A stretch of 18,539 nt of DNA from an uncultured Akkermansia sp. (GCA_904502165.1 CAJGDB010000027.1:1-18539); one strand, 5' to 3'. Numbered from the stretch's first letter, positions 6,361 through 14,546 are shown. Translations and numbers: made by a program. The notes: a model not told the origin generated them from the sequence alone.

Positions 6361-6410
6361 GCCCGGAATTCTGACATCTGCGTACATTTGGTGACAGAAT
6401 CGGGCAGATG
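6361..6410 (+). promoter_or_regulatory. Overlapping inverted repeats between the OrfA-like gene and prc
   Basis: GCCCG plus ATTCTG (6361-6373, with a two-base bulge) can pair with CAGAATCGGGC (6395-6405). CATCTGC (6375-6381) can pair instead with GCAGATG (6404-6410). The two pairings share bases, so they exclude each other or form a pseudoknot. There is no T run, so it is not a standard terminator. Confidence 0.3.
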
Positions 6411-6485
6411 AGGGGGTAAATTCATGCAGGAAATAGAATATTCCGTAGCATAGGAGACGGAATTTCGTTAAGGATTTTATCGGAT

Positions 6486-8699
6486 ATGAAGACTTTTTTC
6501 ATGAATTGGAGGGTGCGTACGCGCGCGCTGTGCGCGGTGGCGGCTGCGGCGCTGGTGTCGTGTTCATCCATGAGCCAGGCCGAGCCGGATTATGATATCA
6601 TCGGCAAGCAGTTTTCACTGGTGCTGCAGAATGGGCATTTTTCACGTGCCCGTTTCACGCAGGAAATGTACCAGCGCTTTCTGGACTGCTACGTGCAGAC
6701 GCTGGATACGCAGCATCTCTTCCTGACCCAGCAGGATGTGGATTATCTGCGCCAGCGCTACGCCGGCAGTTTTGGTGATTATCTGCTGGCCAACCAGACA
6801 ACACGGCTGGCGGAAGAGCTTTATGCTTATTTCAGCGCACGGGCTCTTCCCCGCATTGCCCAGGCTGAAAAGATGCTCCAGGAGTATGCTGGAAAGATGC
6901 CTGCCTTTGAAACAGACCGTATGGTTCCTCGCAGCCGCCGTAAACTGCCCCGTGCCAAAGATACCGCGGAGCTTGATCAGGTGTGGCGTGACCAGGTGGA
7001 GGATATGATTCTGACGGAGGTGCTGCGCCGTGAGAATCTGGAGAAACTGGCAGAGGCCAAGGGGAAGGAATCTCCCGTGGCCAAGGAAATGCCGGTGACG
7101 GATAAGATGCTGGCCCGCATCAAGCGCATGCGGAACGAGATTCAGGAGGCAGACCGTGAGGACATGGTTTCTTACCTGCTGAATGCGGTGGCGCATGTGT
7201 ATGATCCGCATAGCGATTATATGGGGGCTCGTGAGGAGCAGCGTTTCAAGGACATGATCAAGGCTTCTATTGTGGGTATTGGTGCCAAGCTGCAGTCGGA
7301 TGACGATGGCTCTACCACGATTGAAGGCATTGTGAAGGGCGGGCCTGCTGCCCGGTGCGGGCAGCTCCAGCTGGGAGACCACATTGTGGCGGTTGCTTCC
7401 CAGGGGGATGATAACTGGACGGATGTGATGTTCCTGAGCATTGATAAGGTGGTGGATCTCATTCGTGGGCAGAAGGGTGTGCCGGTGAAGTTGCGCGTGC
7501 AGAGTGCTGACAGCGGTGAAGAGAAGGTGGTTACCATTGTGCGCGACGAGATTCCCATGTCGGAAGAGCTGGCCAGCGGCCGCATTATTGACATGAGGCA
7601 GGGAGACCGCACGTACCGCCTGGGTGTGCTGACGCTGCCTTCCTTCTATATTGACCTGGATTCCGGTGAAGTTCATTGTGCGGCAGATGTGAAGAAGATT
7701 CTGCGCCGCATGATTCAGGAAAAGGTGGAGGGTATCGTGCTTGACCTGCGCTTCAATGGCGGTGGTTCGCTGGATGAGGTGCGTAAGATGGTGGGCTTCT
7801 TTACTGGGGCTGGTCCTGTGGTTCAGGTGAAGGATTCCCGTGCTCATGTGGAGCGTCTTACGGTGAGCGGCCGCCCCTTGTTCACCGGGGAGCTGGTGGT
7901 TATCATCAATAAGTTGAGTGCCTCTGCTTCTGAGATTTTTGCCGGGGCTATGGCTGACTACGGCCGTGCTGTCATTGTGGGGGATGAAGCCAGCTTCGGC
8001 AAGGGTACGGTGCAGGTTCCCCGTGGTCTGGCTGATTACCTGCCTTACTTCACCTCCCGTGAAGGTAGCGGTATGATTAAGGTGACTACGCAGAAATTCT
8101 ACCGTGTGGGCGGTGCCTCCACCCAGCTCAAGGGTGTGGCAAGTGATATTGTGCTGCCGACGGTGACGGCCGGACTCCGCATAGGTGAGGGTGAGCAGGA
8201 TTATGCGATGCCCTATGATGAGATTCCACGTGCTGGCGGTTATGTGAAGAGCAGCCGTATTGCCCGTATTCTGCCGGAACTGATGGCTCGCAGCAATGCC
8301 CGTGTGAATGCGGATAAGGATATGCAGTATACCCGCGAGGATATTGCCCGTGCCCGGGAACGCCACGAGAAGAATGCTGTTTCGTTGAATAAGGCAGTGC
8401 GTGCGGCTGAGAATGCCCAGCTGCTGGAGCGCAAGAAGACCATTGATGCAGAGCGCAAGGTGCGTTATGAGAAAATGGCTGCTGATGATGCCCGCCAGCT
8501 GACAATCTACCGCCTTAAGCTCACGGATGTTAATGCTCCGTCCCTCCCCATCGCCTCCCAGGATGATGATGATGAGTATATGGATGAGAACAAGCATCTG
8601 GAAGATGAGCTGACGGAGACTCCTGAGTATCCTTCAAAACTAGACCCGGTTCTCCGCGAGTCTCTGCATATTGTCAGGGATATGATTGATATGCCCTGA
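6486..8699 (+). CDS. prc: Carboxy-terminal processing protease (Prc/Tsp type, S41A), predicted lipoprotein
   Basis: Prc-type proteases degrade or trim envelope proteins from their C-termini and regulate cell-wall hydrolases. The 737-residue protein begins with a signal peptide ending in ALVSC, so Cys26 is probably lipidated. A helical N-terminal domain follows (about 35-250), then a PDZ domain (about 258-345, IVGIGAKL to VKLRV), the S41 core with LDLRFNGGGSLDEV (419-432), NKLSASASEIF (475-485) and FGKGTVQ (504-510). By alignment to E. coli Prc the dyad is S480 and K506. The C-terminal region (about 570-737) matches the extra domain of Prc, with an acidic stretch DDDDEYMDE near 693-701. E. coli Prc is about 680 residues, so this one is slightly longer. 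AAGGA at 6470-6474 is a plausible ribosome site, 11 bases before the ATG. Confidence 0.93.
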   Translation: MKTFFMNWRVRTRALCAVAAAALVSCSSMSQAEPDYDIIGKQFSLVLQNGHFSRARFTQEMYQRFLDCYVQTLDTQHLFLTQQDVDYLRQRYAGSFGDYLLANQTTRLAEELYAYFSARALPRIAQAEKMLQEYAGKMPAFETDRMVPRSRRKLPRAKDTAELDQVWRDQVEDMILTEVLRRENLEKLAEAKGKESPVAKEMPVTDKMLARIKRMRNEIQEADREDMVSYLLNAVAHVYDPHSDYMGAREEQRFKDMIKASIVGIGAKLQSDDDGSTTIEGIVKGGPAARCGQLQLGDHIVAVASQGDDNWTDVMFLSIDKVVDLIRGQKGVPVKLRVQSADSGEEKVVTIVRDEIPMSEELASGRIIDMRQGDRTYRLGVLTLPSFYIDLDSGEVHCAADVKKILRRMIQEKVEGIVLDLRFNGGGSLDEVRKMVGFFTGAGPVVQVKDSRAHVERLTVSGRPLFTGELVVIINKLSASASEIFAGAMADYGRAVIVGDEASFGKGTVQVPRGLADYLPYFTSREGSGMIKVTTQKFYRVGGASTQLKGVASDIVLPTVTAGLRIGEGEQDYAMPYDEIPRAGGYVKSSRIARILPELMARSNARVNADKDMQYTREDIARARERHEKNAVSLNKAVRAAENAQLLERKKTIDAERKVRYEKMAADDARQLTIYRLKLTDVNAPSLPIASQDDDDEYMDENKHLEDELTETPEYPSKLDPVLRESLHIVRDMIDMP

Positions 8700-8736
8700 C
8701 GGGTATCAGCCTGTAAGGCCTGACTTTCAGTATTTT

Positions 8737-8767
8737 ACCGGGGCGCTCTGGTGCCCCGGTTTTGTTT
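8737..8767 (+). terminator. Intrinsic terminator after prc
   Basis: ACCGGGGC (8737-8744) pairs with GCCCCGGT (8753-8760), followed by TTTGTTTT. The orientation suits prc and not the convergent tatD-like gene. Confidence 0.85.
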
Positions 8768-8848
8768 TCCTCTCCTCAGGTTCAGCGGGAGGCATAAGGG
8801 CAATGCTCACGAATGAGGGTGCGAACGGGCTGTGGCGCTCTGCAGAAA

Positions 8849-9460
8849 TCAGGCCAGCCCTCCGCGGATGAGTCCGAGCAGCGCCACGGTGCGGGCCCAG
8901 TTCTCCGGGTGGTCATCGGTTTCCGGGAAGAGGCGGCCTTCCGGGATGCGCGCATAGCGCTCTGCGGCCCTGGAGTGGCTCAGTTCCCGCAGGCCGACAC
9001 TGAAGAAGGCCCCGAGCTGCAGGAATTCGCGAGCCATTTCATGAGAGCCGTTCCAGGCGTGCAGCAGGATGCGGGGAAGGGTGCCGCAGCGGTGGCGTTC
9101 GCGCAGGATGTCGAGCAGCTCGCTCCAGGCCTGTGCGCCGTGAAGGTGAATGATGCGCTCATGCCGGAAAGCTGCCCCCAGGTGGATATGCAGCAGCAGA
9201 CGCTGGGCATCCAGTGTGCCGGCATGCCTGGGGGAGGCATCGAGCCCGGTTTCACCGACCCCGGCCTCCGGGTGGCGGGTCAGCCAGTCATCCAGCTCAA
9301 AAGCAAGTTCGGCCGGGTCTGCCTCATGGGCATGCCAGGGGTGAATGCCGAAGCAGGGGGTCATGCCCTCTGTGGCGGCAATGCGCTCCCAGTCGCTGCG
9401 GGTGATGGCGCAGAGATACCCGCCGTGGGGGCTGGGGTGGTGGGTGTGGTAGTCTTTCAT
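8849..9460 (-). CDS. Short TatD-family metal-dependent hydrolase
   Basis: TatD-family enzymes are metal-dependent TIM-barrel hydrolases, often DNases. The 203-residue protein shows the metal-binding series in order: HTH near the start (H5, H7), GIHPW (38-42), GETGLD (E70), HLHGA (H107), LHAWNG (H134) and PETDDHP (D182). Usual members have about 250-270 residues, so this is a compact version with shortened segments; I see no frame disruption. The ATG overlaps the radC stop by four bases (ATGA), which implies translational coupling, and both proteins may act on DNA, although RadC function is unsettled. It converges on prc. Confidence 0.85.
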   Translation of the reverse strand: MKDYHTHHPSPHGGYLCAITRSDWERIAATEGMTPCFGIHPWHAHEADPAELAFELDDWLTRHPEAGVGETGLDASPRHAGTLDAQRLLLHIHLGAAFRHERIIHLHGAQAWSELLDILRERHRCGTLPRILLHAWNGSHEMAREFLQLGAFFSVGLRELSHSRAAERYARIPEGRLFPETDDHPENWARTVALLGLIRGGLA

Positions 9461-10182
9461 GAGAGAATCATGCCGTGTTCCCGGAAGCTGTAGTAGGACT
9501 GCTGGCCGCCACCGATGATGATGTGATCCAGTACCGGGATGTGAATAGCGTTGCCGGCGGCGACCAGCGCGCGGGTGAGTTCGCGGTCCGGCTTGCTGGG
9601 GCTGGGGTCTCCGCTGGGGTGGTTGTGAGCCAGAACGACGGAGCAGGCATTGGCGATGATGGCTTCGCGGAATACATCGCGCGGATGCACCATGGCGCGG
9701 TTGAGCGTCCCCTTGGATATGTTGCTGCGGCGGATGAGGTGGCGCCGGGTATCGAGCATGAGGACAACGAAATTTTCCTGCTTCTCATAGCGCAAATCCC
9801 CTGCCAGGTATTCGTAAATGCTTTCAGGGGAGCTCATGTCAATGCGTACGAGCTTTTCCTTGACGGCGCGGTGACCCAGTTCAAAGACGGCTGCGAGTGT
9901 GGCCGCTTTGGCGGCTCCGATTCCCTTGCAGCATTTGATGATTTCGCGGGCTTCCATGCGCCCCAGGTCGGTCAGGGAGCCGGCGGCGCGTTTCAGCCGG
10001 GCGGCGAGTTCCAGCACATTGCAGCCCTGCAGGCCGGTTCGCAGGAATATGGCGATGAGTTCCTCATCGCTCAGGGCGCTCCGGCCTTTCTGGAGCAGCT
10101 TTTCACGTGGGCGCTCCTCTGCGGCCATGTCCAGGAGCCTGGGGTTGTTGAATTCGCCAGCTGTTTTCATTTGCCTGCTCAT
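9457..10182 (-). CDS. radC: RadC-family JAMM/MPN protein
   Basis: RadC is named for DNA repair, but its biochemical role is not settled. The 241-residue protein has an N-terminal helix-hairpin-helix-like region (SDEELIAIFLRTG at 38-50, KCCKGIGAAKAATL at 83-96) and a C-terminal JAMM domain with the metal motif HNHPSGDPSPS (186-196), preceded by ISKGTLNRAMVHPRDVFREAI. The length is normal for RadC (about 220-230 residues). An ATG at 10170 (residue 5) is an alternative start; neither has a clear Shine-Dalgarno sequence. It shares its upstream region with divergent pnp and is the first gene of a two-gene unit with the tatD-like gene. Confidence 0.95.
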   Translation of the reverse strand: MSRQMKTAGEFNNPRLLDMAAEERPREKLLQKGRSALSDEELIAIFLRTGLQGCNVLELAARLKRAAGSLTDLGRMEAREIIKCCKGIGAAKAATLAAVFELGHRAVKEKLVRIDMSSPESIYEYLAGDLRYEKQENFVVLMLDTRRHLIRRSNISKGTLNRAMVHPRDVFREAIIANACSVVLAHNHPSGDPSPSKPDRELTRALVAAGNAIHIPVLDHIIIGGGQQSYYSFREHGMILS

Positions 10183-10238
10183 TCTACACGAAAAATGATG
10201 CGCTGTGAAGCTAAAACGATTATCTGTGAATTATTTGC

Positions 10239-10267
10239 TTGCGCTGGGCGAGCCAGATGTGTAAAAT
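10239..10267 (+). promoter_or_regulatory. Candidate pnp promoter
   Basis: TTGCGC (10239-10244), 17 bp and TAAAAT (10262-10267). The predicted start near 10274 gives a leader of about 143 bases. Confidence 0.45.
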
Positions 10268-10307
10268 GGCCGCGGCTCATTTTCGCTGTTATGCGGTGAT
10301 ATGGGCT

Positions 10308-10397
10308 GTGTGGAGCAGGAAGCACGTGATTCTGCTCCACGGAACCAAAGGAGGCAACGGCCGGTTCCGGCCTCCGGCGGTGCAGATTGGAACCGGC
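10308..10397 (+). promoter_or_regulatory. Structured pnp leader with competing hairpins
   Basis: GTGGAGCAG (10310-10318) pairs with CTGCTCCAC (10332-10340), extendable by two inner pairs. Just downstream, GCCGGTTCC (10360-10368) can pair perfectly with GGAACCGGC (10389-10397), or its GGTTCC part can pair with GGAACC (10341-10346). GGAGGC (10350-10355) can also pair with GCCTCC (10370-10375). There is no T run, so it is not a terminator. In E. coli a leader hairpin cut by RNase III mediates pnp autoregulation; a similar role here is inference. Confidence 0.5.
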
Positions 10398-10416
10398 ATT
10401 AGAAGAGTAAAATAAA

Positions 10417-12558
10417 ATGAGTATACATTCCGTTACTTGTGCCGTTGGCACAAATCCCATCACCATTGAAACGGGCAAGCTTGCCCTTCTGGCCGATGGT
10501 GCCGTTACTGTCCGTTGTGGTGATACCGTGGTGCTGGTCACCGTTGTGAGCGCTACCAAGATTAAGGAAGGCCAGACCTTCTTCCCCCTCTCGGTGGAAT
10601 ATAAGGAAAAGGCTGCTGCTGCGGGTATGTTCCCCGGTGGTTATTTCAAGCGCGAAGGTCGCCCCACGGAAAAGGAAATCCTGACATGCCGCATGACTGA
10701 CCGTCCGCTGCGCCCCATGTTCCCCAAGGGTTATTTCTATGATACGCAGGTGATTTCCCTGCTGATGGCTGCAGACGGCGAAAATGAGCCTGATATTCTC
10801 AGCATCAATGGTGCTTCTGCTGCCTGTGTGATTTCTGACCTTCCCTTTGCCGAGCCCGTGGGTGCCGTGCGCGTGGGTCGTATCGATGGTGAGTTCGTCA
10901 TTAACCCCACCAACTCCCAGCGCCTGGAGTCTGACCTTGACCTGGTGTATGCCGGTTCCAAGGATCAGGTGATCATGATTGAAGGTTCTGCCAATGAACT
11001 CCCGGAAGAGGATTTCATTGCTGCTCTGCACTTCGCCCAGGAGAATGTGGCCAAAATCTGCGCCGCTCAGGAAGAGCTGCGTGGTATCTGCGGCAAGCCC
11101 AAGCGCGAGTATGAGCTGACTCTGGCCAAGCCTGAGCTGCTGGAAATCGGCTATCAGGTGGCTGGTGACCGCATTGAGGAGGCTATCTATGCCCCCAACA
11201 AGATTCAGCGCCAGAAGCAGACCGGCGCTCTGCGCGATGAGGTGGAGGCTGCCATCAAGGCCGCTTATCCCGAGGCTACGGATTTCGACGTGGAGCAGGT
11301 GTTCGAATACATCCAGAAGAAGGCCTTCCGTATTTCCATCATGGAGCAGGACAAGCGAGCTGATGGCCGCGCCATCAAACAGCTGCGCCCGCTGGAGGCT
11401 GAGGTGAACGTACTGCCCCCCGTGGTGCATGGCTCTGCTCTCTTTGCCCGCGGTGAGACCAAGTCTGTGTGCCTTGCCACGCTGGCTCCCATGGAAGAGA
11501 AACAGTATCTGGATAACTACACAGGTTCTGTGGATGAGAAACGCTTCATCCTGCACTACAACTTCCCCCCGTTCTCTGTGGGTGAAACCGGCCGTTTCGG
11601 TGGTCAGAACCGCCGCGAAATCGGTCACGGTGCACTGGCTGAGCGTTCCATTGCTCCGGTGATTCCGGATGAAAACGACTTCCCCTACGCTATTCGCGTT
11701 TCCTCTGAAATCATGGAGTCCAATGGTTCTACCTCCATGGCTTCTGTTTGCGCCGGCACCATGTCCCTGCTGGCCGCCGGTGTGCCGCTGAAGCGCCCGG
11801 TTTCTGGTATCTCTGTGGGCCTTGTGACGGAGTTTGAGAACGATGGTGACCGCGAGCCCAAGCGCTACAAGACGCTGCTCGACATCATTGGTTCCGAGGA
11901 CTTCTACGGCGATATGGACTTCAAGCTCTGCGGTTCTTCTGTGGGTGTAACCGGTTATCAGCTTGACCTCAAGCTGCCCGGTATCCCGCTGTACATCCTG
12001 GAAGATGCCATTCACCTGGCCCGCAAGGGCCGCCTGGATGTGCTTGATACCATGAATGCCTGCATCCCCGGCCCGCAGGCCATGAGCCCGAATGCTCCGC
12101 GCATCGAGTCCACTCGCATTCCGCAGGACCGCATCGGTGAGCTCATCGGCCCCGGTGGCAAGAATATCAAGGCTCTGCAGGCTGAGACCGGTACCGATAT
12201 CAACATCGAGGAGGATGGCACTGTGCGTATCTACGGCAGCCGCCAGGAGGGCGTGGAGCGTGCTCTGTACCTGATTGACCGCATGTTCAAGGAGATTGAG
12301 GTAGGTGAAACCTACGAGGGTAAGATTGTTTCCACCAAGGAGTTCGGCGCTTTCATGGAAGTGCTGCCTGGTAAGGATGGCCTTATCCACATTTCCGAGC
12401 TGGCCGAAGGCCGCACGCAGAAGACTGAGGATGTGGTGAAGGTCGGTGACATTGTGACCGCCAAGTGCATTGGTATCGATGACAAAGGCCGCGTCAAGAT
12501 GTCCATGCGCGCTGCTGCCCGCGACCTCAAGGCCAAGGAGGCTGCCGAGCAGGAGTAA
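10417..12558 (+). CDS. pnp: Polyribonucleotide nucleotidyltransferase (PNPase)
   Basis: PNPase is a trimeric phosphorolytic 3'-to-5' exoribonuclease and a core mRNA decay enzyme. The 713-residue protein has two RNase PH domains joined by a helical linker. Visible motifs are MTDRPLRPMFPKGY in the first, and FPPFSVGETGRFGGQNRREIGHGALAER plus GDMDFK (498-503, catalytic Asp region) in the second, each broken here only by my shorthand. The KH domain (about 563-625) has GPGGKNIKALQ, and the S1 domain (about 629-697) has GAFMEVLPGKDGLIHISEL. The length is normal (about 700-720). AGAAGAG a few bases before the ATG is a weak ribosome site. It is followed by a strong terminator, so it is monocistronic apart from its leader. 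No rpsO precedes it, unlike in E. coli. Confidence 0.97.
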   Translation: MSIHSVTCAVGTNPITIETGKLALLADGAVTVRCGDTVVLVTVVSATKIKEGQTFFPLSVEYKEKAAAAGMFPGGYFKREGRPTEKEILTCRMTDRPLRPMFPKGYFYDTQVISLLMAADGENEPDILSINGASAACVISDLPFAEPVGAVRVGRIDGEFVINPTNSQRLESDLDLVYAGSKDQVIMIEGSANELPEEDFIAALHFAQENVAKICAAQEELRGICGKPKREYELTLAKPELLEIGYQVAGDRIEEAIYAPNKIQRQKQTGALRDEVEAAIKAAYPEATDFDVEQVFEYIQKKAFRISIMEQDKRADGRAIKQLRPLEAEVNVLPPVVHGSALFARGETKSVCLATLAPMEEKQYLDNYTGSVDEKRFILHYNFPPFSVGETGRFGGQNRREIGHGALAERSIAPVIPDENDFPYAIRVSSEIMESNGSTSMASVCAGTMSLLAAGVPLKRPVSGISVGLVTEFENDGDREPKRYKTLLDIIGSEDFYGDMDFKLCGSSVGVTGYQLDLKLPGIPLYILEDAIHLARKGRLDVLDTMNACIPGPQAMSPNAPRIESTRIPQDRIGELIGPGGKNIKALQAETGTDINIEEDGTVRIYGSRQEGVERALYLIDRMFKEIEVGETYEGKIVSTKEFGAFMEVLPGKDGLIHISELAEGRTQKTEDVVKVGDIVTAKCIGIDDKGRVKMSMRAAARDLKAKEAAEQE

Positions 12559-12580
12559 TCTTCGCTTTGATAGGAATTTC

Positions 12581-12616
12581 AAGCCGCCTTCCGGATTGTC
12601 GGAAGGCGGCTTTTGT
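12581..12616 (+). terminator. Intrinsic terminator after pnp
   Basis: A 13-bp perfect stem pairs 12581-12593 (AAGCCGCCTTCCG) with 12600-12612 around a six-base loop, running into TTTT. Confidence 0.93.
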
Positions 12617-12677
12617 ATCAGGCGGGGAAGAAAGGTGAAAAAAAGCACAAAAAAATGCTGCCGTGGGATTTTTTTGA

Positions 12678-12706
12678 TTGCATTTAGCTGCATTCTGGTA
12701 TAGATA
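12678..12706 (+). promoter_or_regulatory. Candidate promoter of the coiled-coil pair
   Basis: TTGCAT (12678-12683), 17 bp and TAGATA (12701-12706). An overlapping TATATT at 12705-12710 makes the exact -10 uncertain. The leader would be about 29 bases and A/T-rich. Confidence 0.35.
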
Positions 12707-12741
12707 TATTAGCGAACAGCTGCAAATTTTTAACTTACACC

Positions 12742-13569
12742 ATGTGGAAATACATCATCATCGCCGCCGTCGTGCTCTTCCTGGGGGCATGTTTTCTTTT
12801 CTTCAAAAATAACGAAGCTCTCACCGGGCCTGAAGGCGAGGTAGCAGCATTCCAGACTCAGTTTGAGACAGCCAAGAAGAAGGTCTCTGAGATTGAGAAG
12901 GATAAGGCTATCAAGCGCTATGCCGAGCTGCGTAAGTCCTACTTCGCCCAGCAGACGGAGAAGTACAATGATGAGCGCGCTGCTCTTGAGGCGGAAGATG
13001 CTCCTTATGAGCAGGAAATTACCAAGGCTCATGCAGACCTGGAAACAGCCAAGGCTGATTTCAAGCGTTACAGAGAGCAGTTCCAGACATTCCAGAAAGG
13101 TGCTACTGAGGAAGTAGGCGTGGAAGCTATGGATGATGAAGAGGCTCTGCAGATGGTGGGCCAGCGCATTGCTGAAATGGTGGCTGATAACGAAGCCCTG
13201 AAGAAGAAGGTTGATGACACCAAGGAAGAGACAGAAAAGCGGAAGACGGCTGCTGAGCGCACGCAGGCTATGATTGATGCCGCCAAGAAGCTGGCTGCTG
13301 ACCGTATGGCTCGTCTCTCCCCGCCCGAGCTTAAGTGCACCGTTGCTTCTGTGGATGCTGACTGGGATTACGTCATCCTTGACAGTGGTGTTGACAAGGG
13401 TATCGTGATTGGCTCTCGTCTGATTGTGATGCGTGGTGAAGCTAAGGTATGTGAACTTACTGTCACCCTTGTAGAGAGTAACTCCTCCAGCTGTGATGTG
13501 GTTTACAGCACCATGCGCCCCGGTGACCGTGTCCGTCCCGGCGATACGGTTGTGTCTGCCAATAAGTAA
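12742..13569 (+). CDS. Membrane-anchored coiled-coil protein, first of a tandem pair
   Basis: I do not recognise a named family. The 275-residue protein has one N-terminal membrane segment (about 4-22). It contains LGAC, which could be read as a lipobox, but hydrophobic residues continue after it, so a membrane anchor is more likely. A long charged helical region (about 33-190), rich in Lys, Glu and Ala, predicts a coiled coil. It ends in a compact beta-rich domain (about 197-272): VASVDADWDYVILDSG, then GIVIGSRLIVMRG and GDRVRPGDTVV. This pattern recalls small barrel domains such as the C-terminal part of FlgT, but there is no flagellar context. The next gene repeats the architecture. The product probably spans from the membrane into the periplasm. 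No Shine-Dalgarno sequence is evident. Confidence 0.88.
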   Translation: MWKYIIIAAVVLFLGACFLFFKNNEALTGPEGEVAAFQTQFETAKKKVSEIEKDKAIKRYAELRKSYFAQQTEKYNDERAALEAEDAPYEQEITKAHADLETAKADFKRYREQFQTFQKGATEEVGVEAMDDEEALQMVGQRIAEMVADNEALKKKVDDTKEETEKRKTAAERTQAMIDAAKKLAADRMARLSPPELKCTVASVDADWDYVILDSGVDKGIVIGSRLIVMRGEAKVCELTVTLVESNSSSCDVVYSTMRPGDRVRPGDTVVSANK

Positions 13570-13598
13570 TTCCAAAATTCTATATACAACTTCTTGAT

Positions 13599-14483
13599 AT
13601 GAAAATCTCTCAACTTCTTGTTTCTATTCTGGTGCTTCTGGCTGGTGGTGCCGCTATCATGTACTCTGCTGACCAGCAGCAGGTGATGGATGTGGTGATT
13701 GCTACTCATGGCGGCGGTCAGCAGGTGGATGCCAGCTCTGCAACGGGGTTGCGTAAGCTGAACCAGGATCTGGATGCAGAACGCGGCACGGTTGCTTCCG
13801 AGCGTTCCTCTGCCATCAAGGCTGCTGAGGCGGCCCGTGTCGAGATGCGCGATAGTGCCGTCAAGCGCGATGAAGCCCAGACCAAGCTGGACGATCATAA
13901 GGCCTCTCTGGATGGCGTGCGTGCCGAAGTGAAGGCAATGCAGGCCAGCGTGGAAACCCTGCAGGAATCCTTCAACAAGGCTATGTCCAGCATCAAGTCC
14001 TCTGAGGCTCTGACTGTGGATGCCAGCGCTGATTTCGGTACTGTGCTGGAGAGCATCAAGTCGGTTGTGAAGGAGCAAGGTGAGCTTTCTACGAAGTATA
14101 ATGAAGAACTGAGTGAGGCCGAGGCTGCCTACAAGGTGGCTCTTGATGACCTTGCGGCCAAGGAGGTGGAGCTGAACCGCCTGACTGCCATTAACGAGAA
14201 ATTCTTCACCGACTATACCAAGAACGACGATGAATACCCGCTGCTGGCTGTGGATGCCCGCTGGAAGTTTGTTGTGTTCAACGCTGGTGCAGAAAGCGGC
14301 CTCGTGCCCGGTGATGCCACTCCGGTGCTGGTGAAGCGCGGTGACATGGTGATTGCAGCTGTGCGTGTGGTGACGATTTCTAACGGCATGGTGGTGGCCG
14401 AGTATGATCCCAAGAAGCTGACTCCCGGGGTGCGTCCTGAACTGGGTGACCGCGCTTTCCGTGTGAAGCCGCTGGGTAACTGA
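13599..14483 (+). CDS. Exported or membrane-anchored coiled-coil protein, second of a tandem pair
   Basis: The 294-residue protein has the layout of its upstream neighbour: an N-terminal hydrophobic segment (about 5-22, either an anchor or a signal peptide), an Ala/Glu/Lys/Ser-rich coiled-coil region (about 48-205) and a C-terminal beta-rich domain (about 214-290) beginning LLAVDARWKFVVFNAG, with LVPGDATPVLVKRG and GDRAFRVK. Shared positions in the two C-terminal domains (V-D-A-x-W-x-aromatic-V, then spaced glycines, then a GDR near the end) indicate common ancestry by duplication. It follows 29 bases after its neighbour with no terminator between, so co-transcription is likely, and a strong terminator comes after it. 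Function unknown; the two may form a hetero-oligomer. Confidence 0.88.
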   Translation: MKISQLLVSILVLLAGGAAIMYSADQQQVMDVVIATHGGGQQVDASSATGLRKLNQDLDAERGTVASERSSAIKAAEAARVEMRDSAVKRDEAQTKLDDHKASLDGVRAEVKAMQASVETLQESFNKAMSSIKSSEALTVDASADFGTVLESIKSVVKEQGELSTKYNEELSEAEAAYKVALDDLAAKEVELNRLTAINEKFFTDYTKNDDEYPLLAVDARWKFVVFNAGAESGLVPGDATPVLVKRGDMVIAAVRVVTISNGMVVAEYDPKKLTPGVRPELGDRAFRVKPLGN

Positions 14484-14514
14484 TGCTCTGCCGCGCAGGC
14501 TAAAAGTGATTTTT

Positions 14515-14546
14515 CGCCGCCTGCCCGGTTTGGGCAGGCGGTTTTT
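14515..14546 (+). terminator. Intrinsic terminator after the coiled-coil pair
   Basis: CCGCCTGCCC (14517-14526) pairs perfectly with GGGCAGGCGG (14532-14541) around GGTTT, followed by TTTTT. Confidence 0.93.

Noticed and set aside
5740..6485. Complete insertion sequence around the OrfA-like gene
   Set aside because: I found no OrfB, no target-site duplication and no long terminal inverted repeats; the short inverted repeats seen are internal hairpins.
6642..8597. 651-codon open frame on the minus strand opposite prc
   Set aside because: Same reason: Prc motifs on the plus strand are unambiguous, and the antisense product has no coherent domain or start signal.
10380..10415. Twelve-codon GTG upstream frame ending just before the pnp start
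   Set aside because: The strong AAAGGAGG lies about 25 bases from this GTG, too far to serve it, and the peptide shows no attenuator-like codon run.
10399..12693. 764-codon open frame on the minus strand opposite pnp
   Set aside because: It is the antisense shadow of a well-identified gene. The translation is rich in His, Leu and Ala in a pattern produced by biased codons of the true gene, and it shows no recognisable domain.
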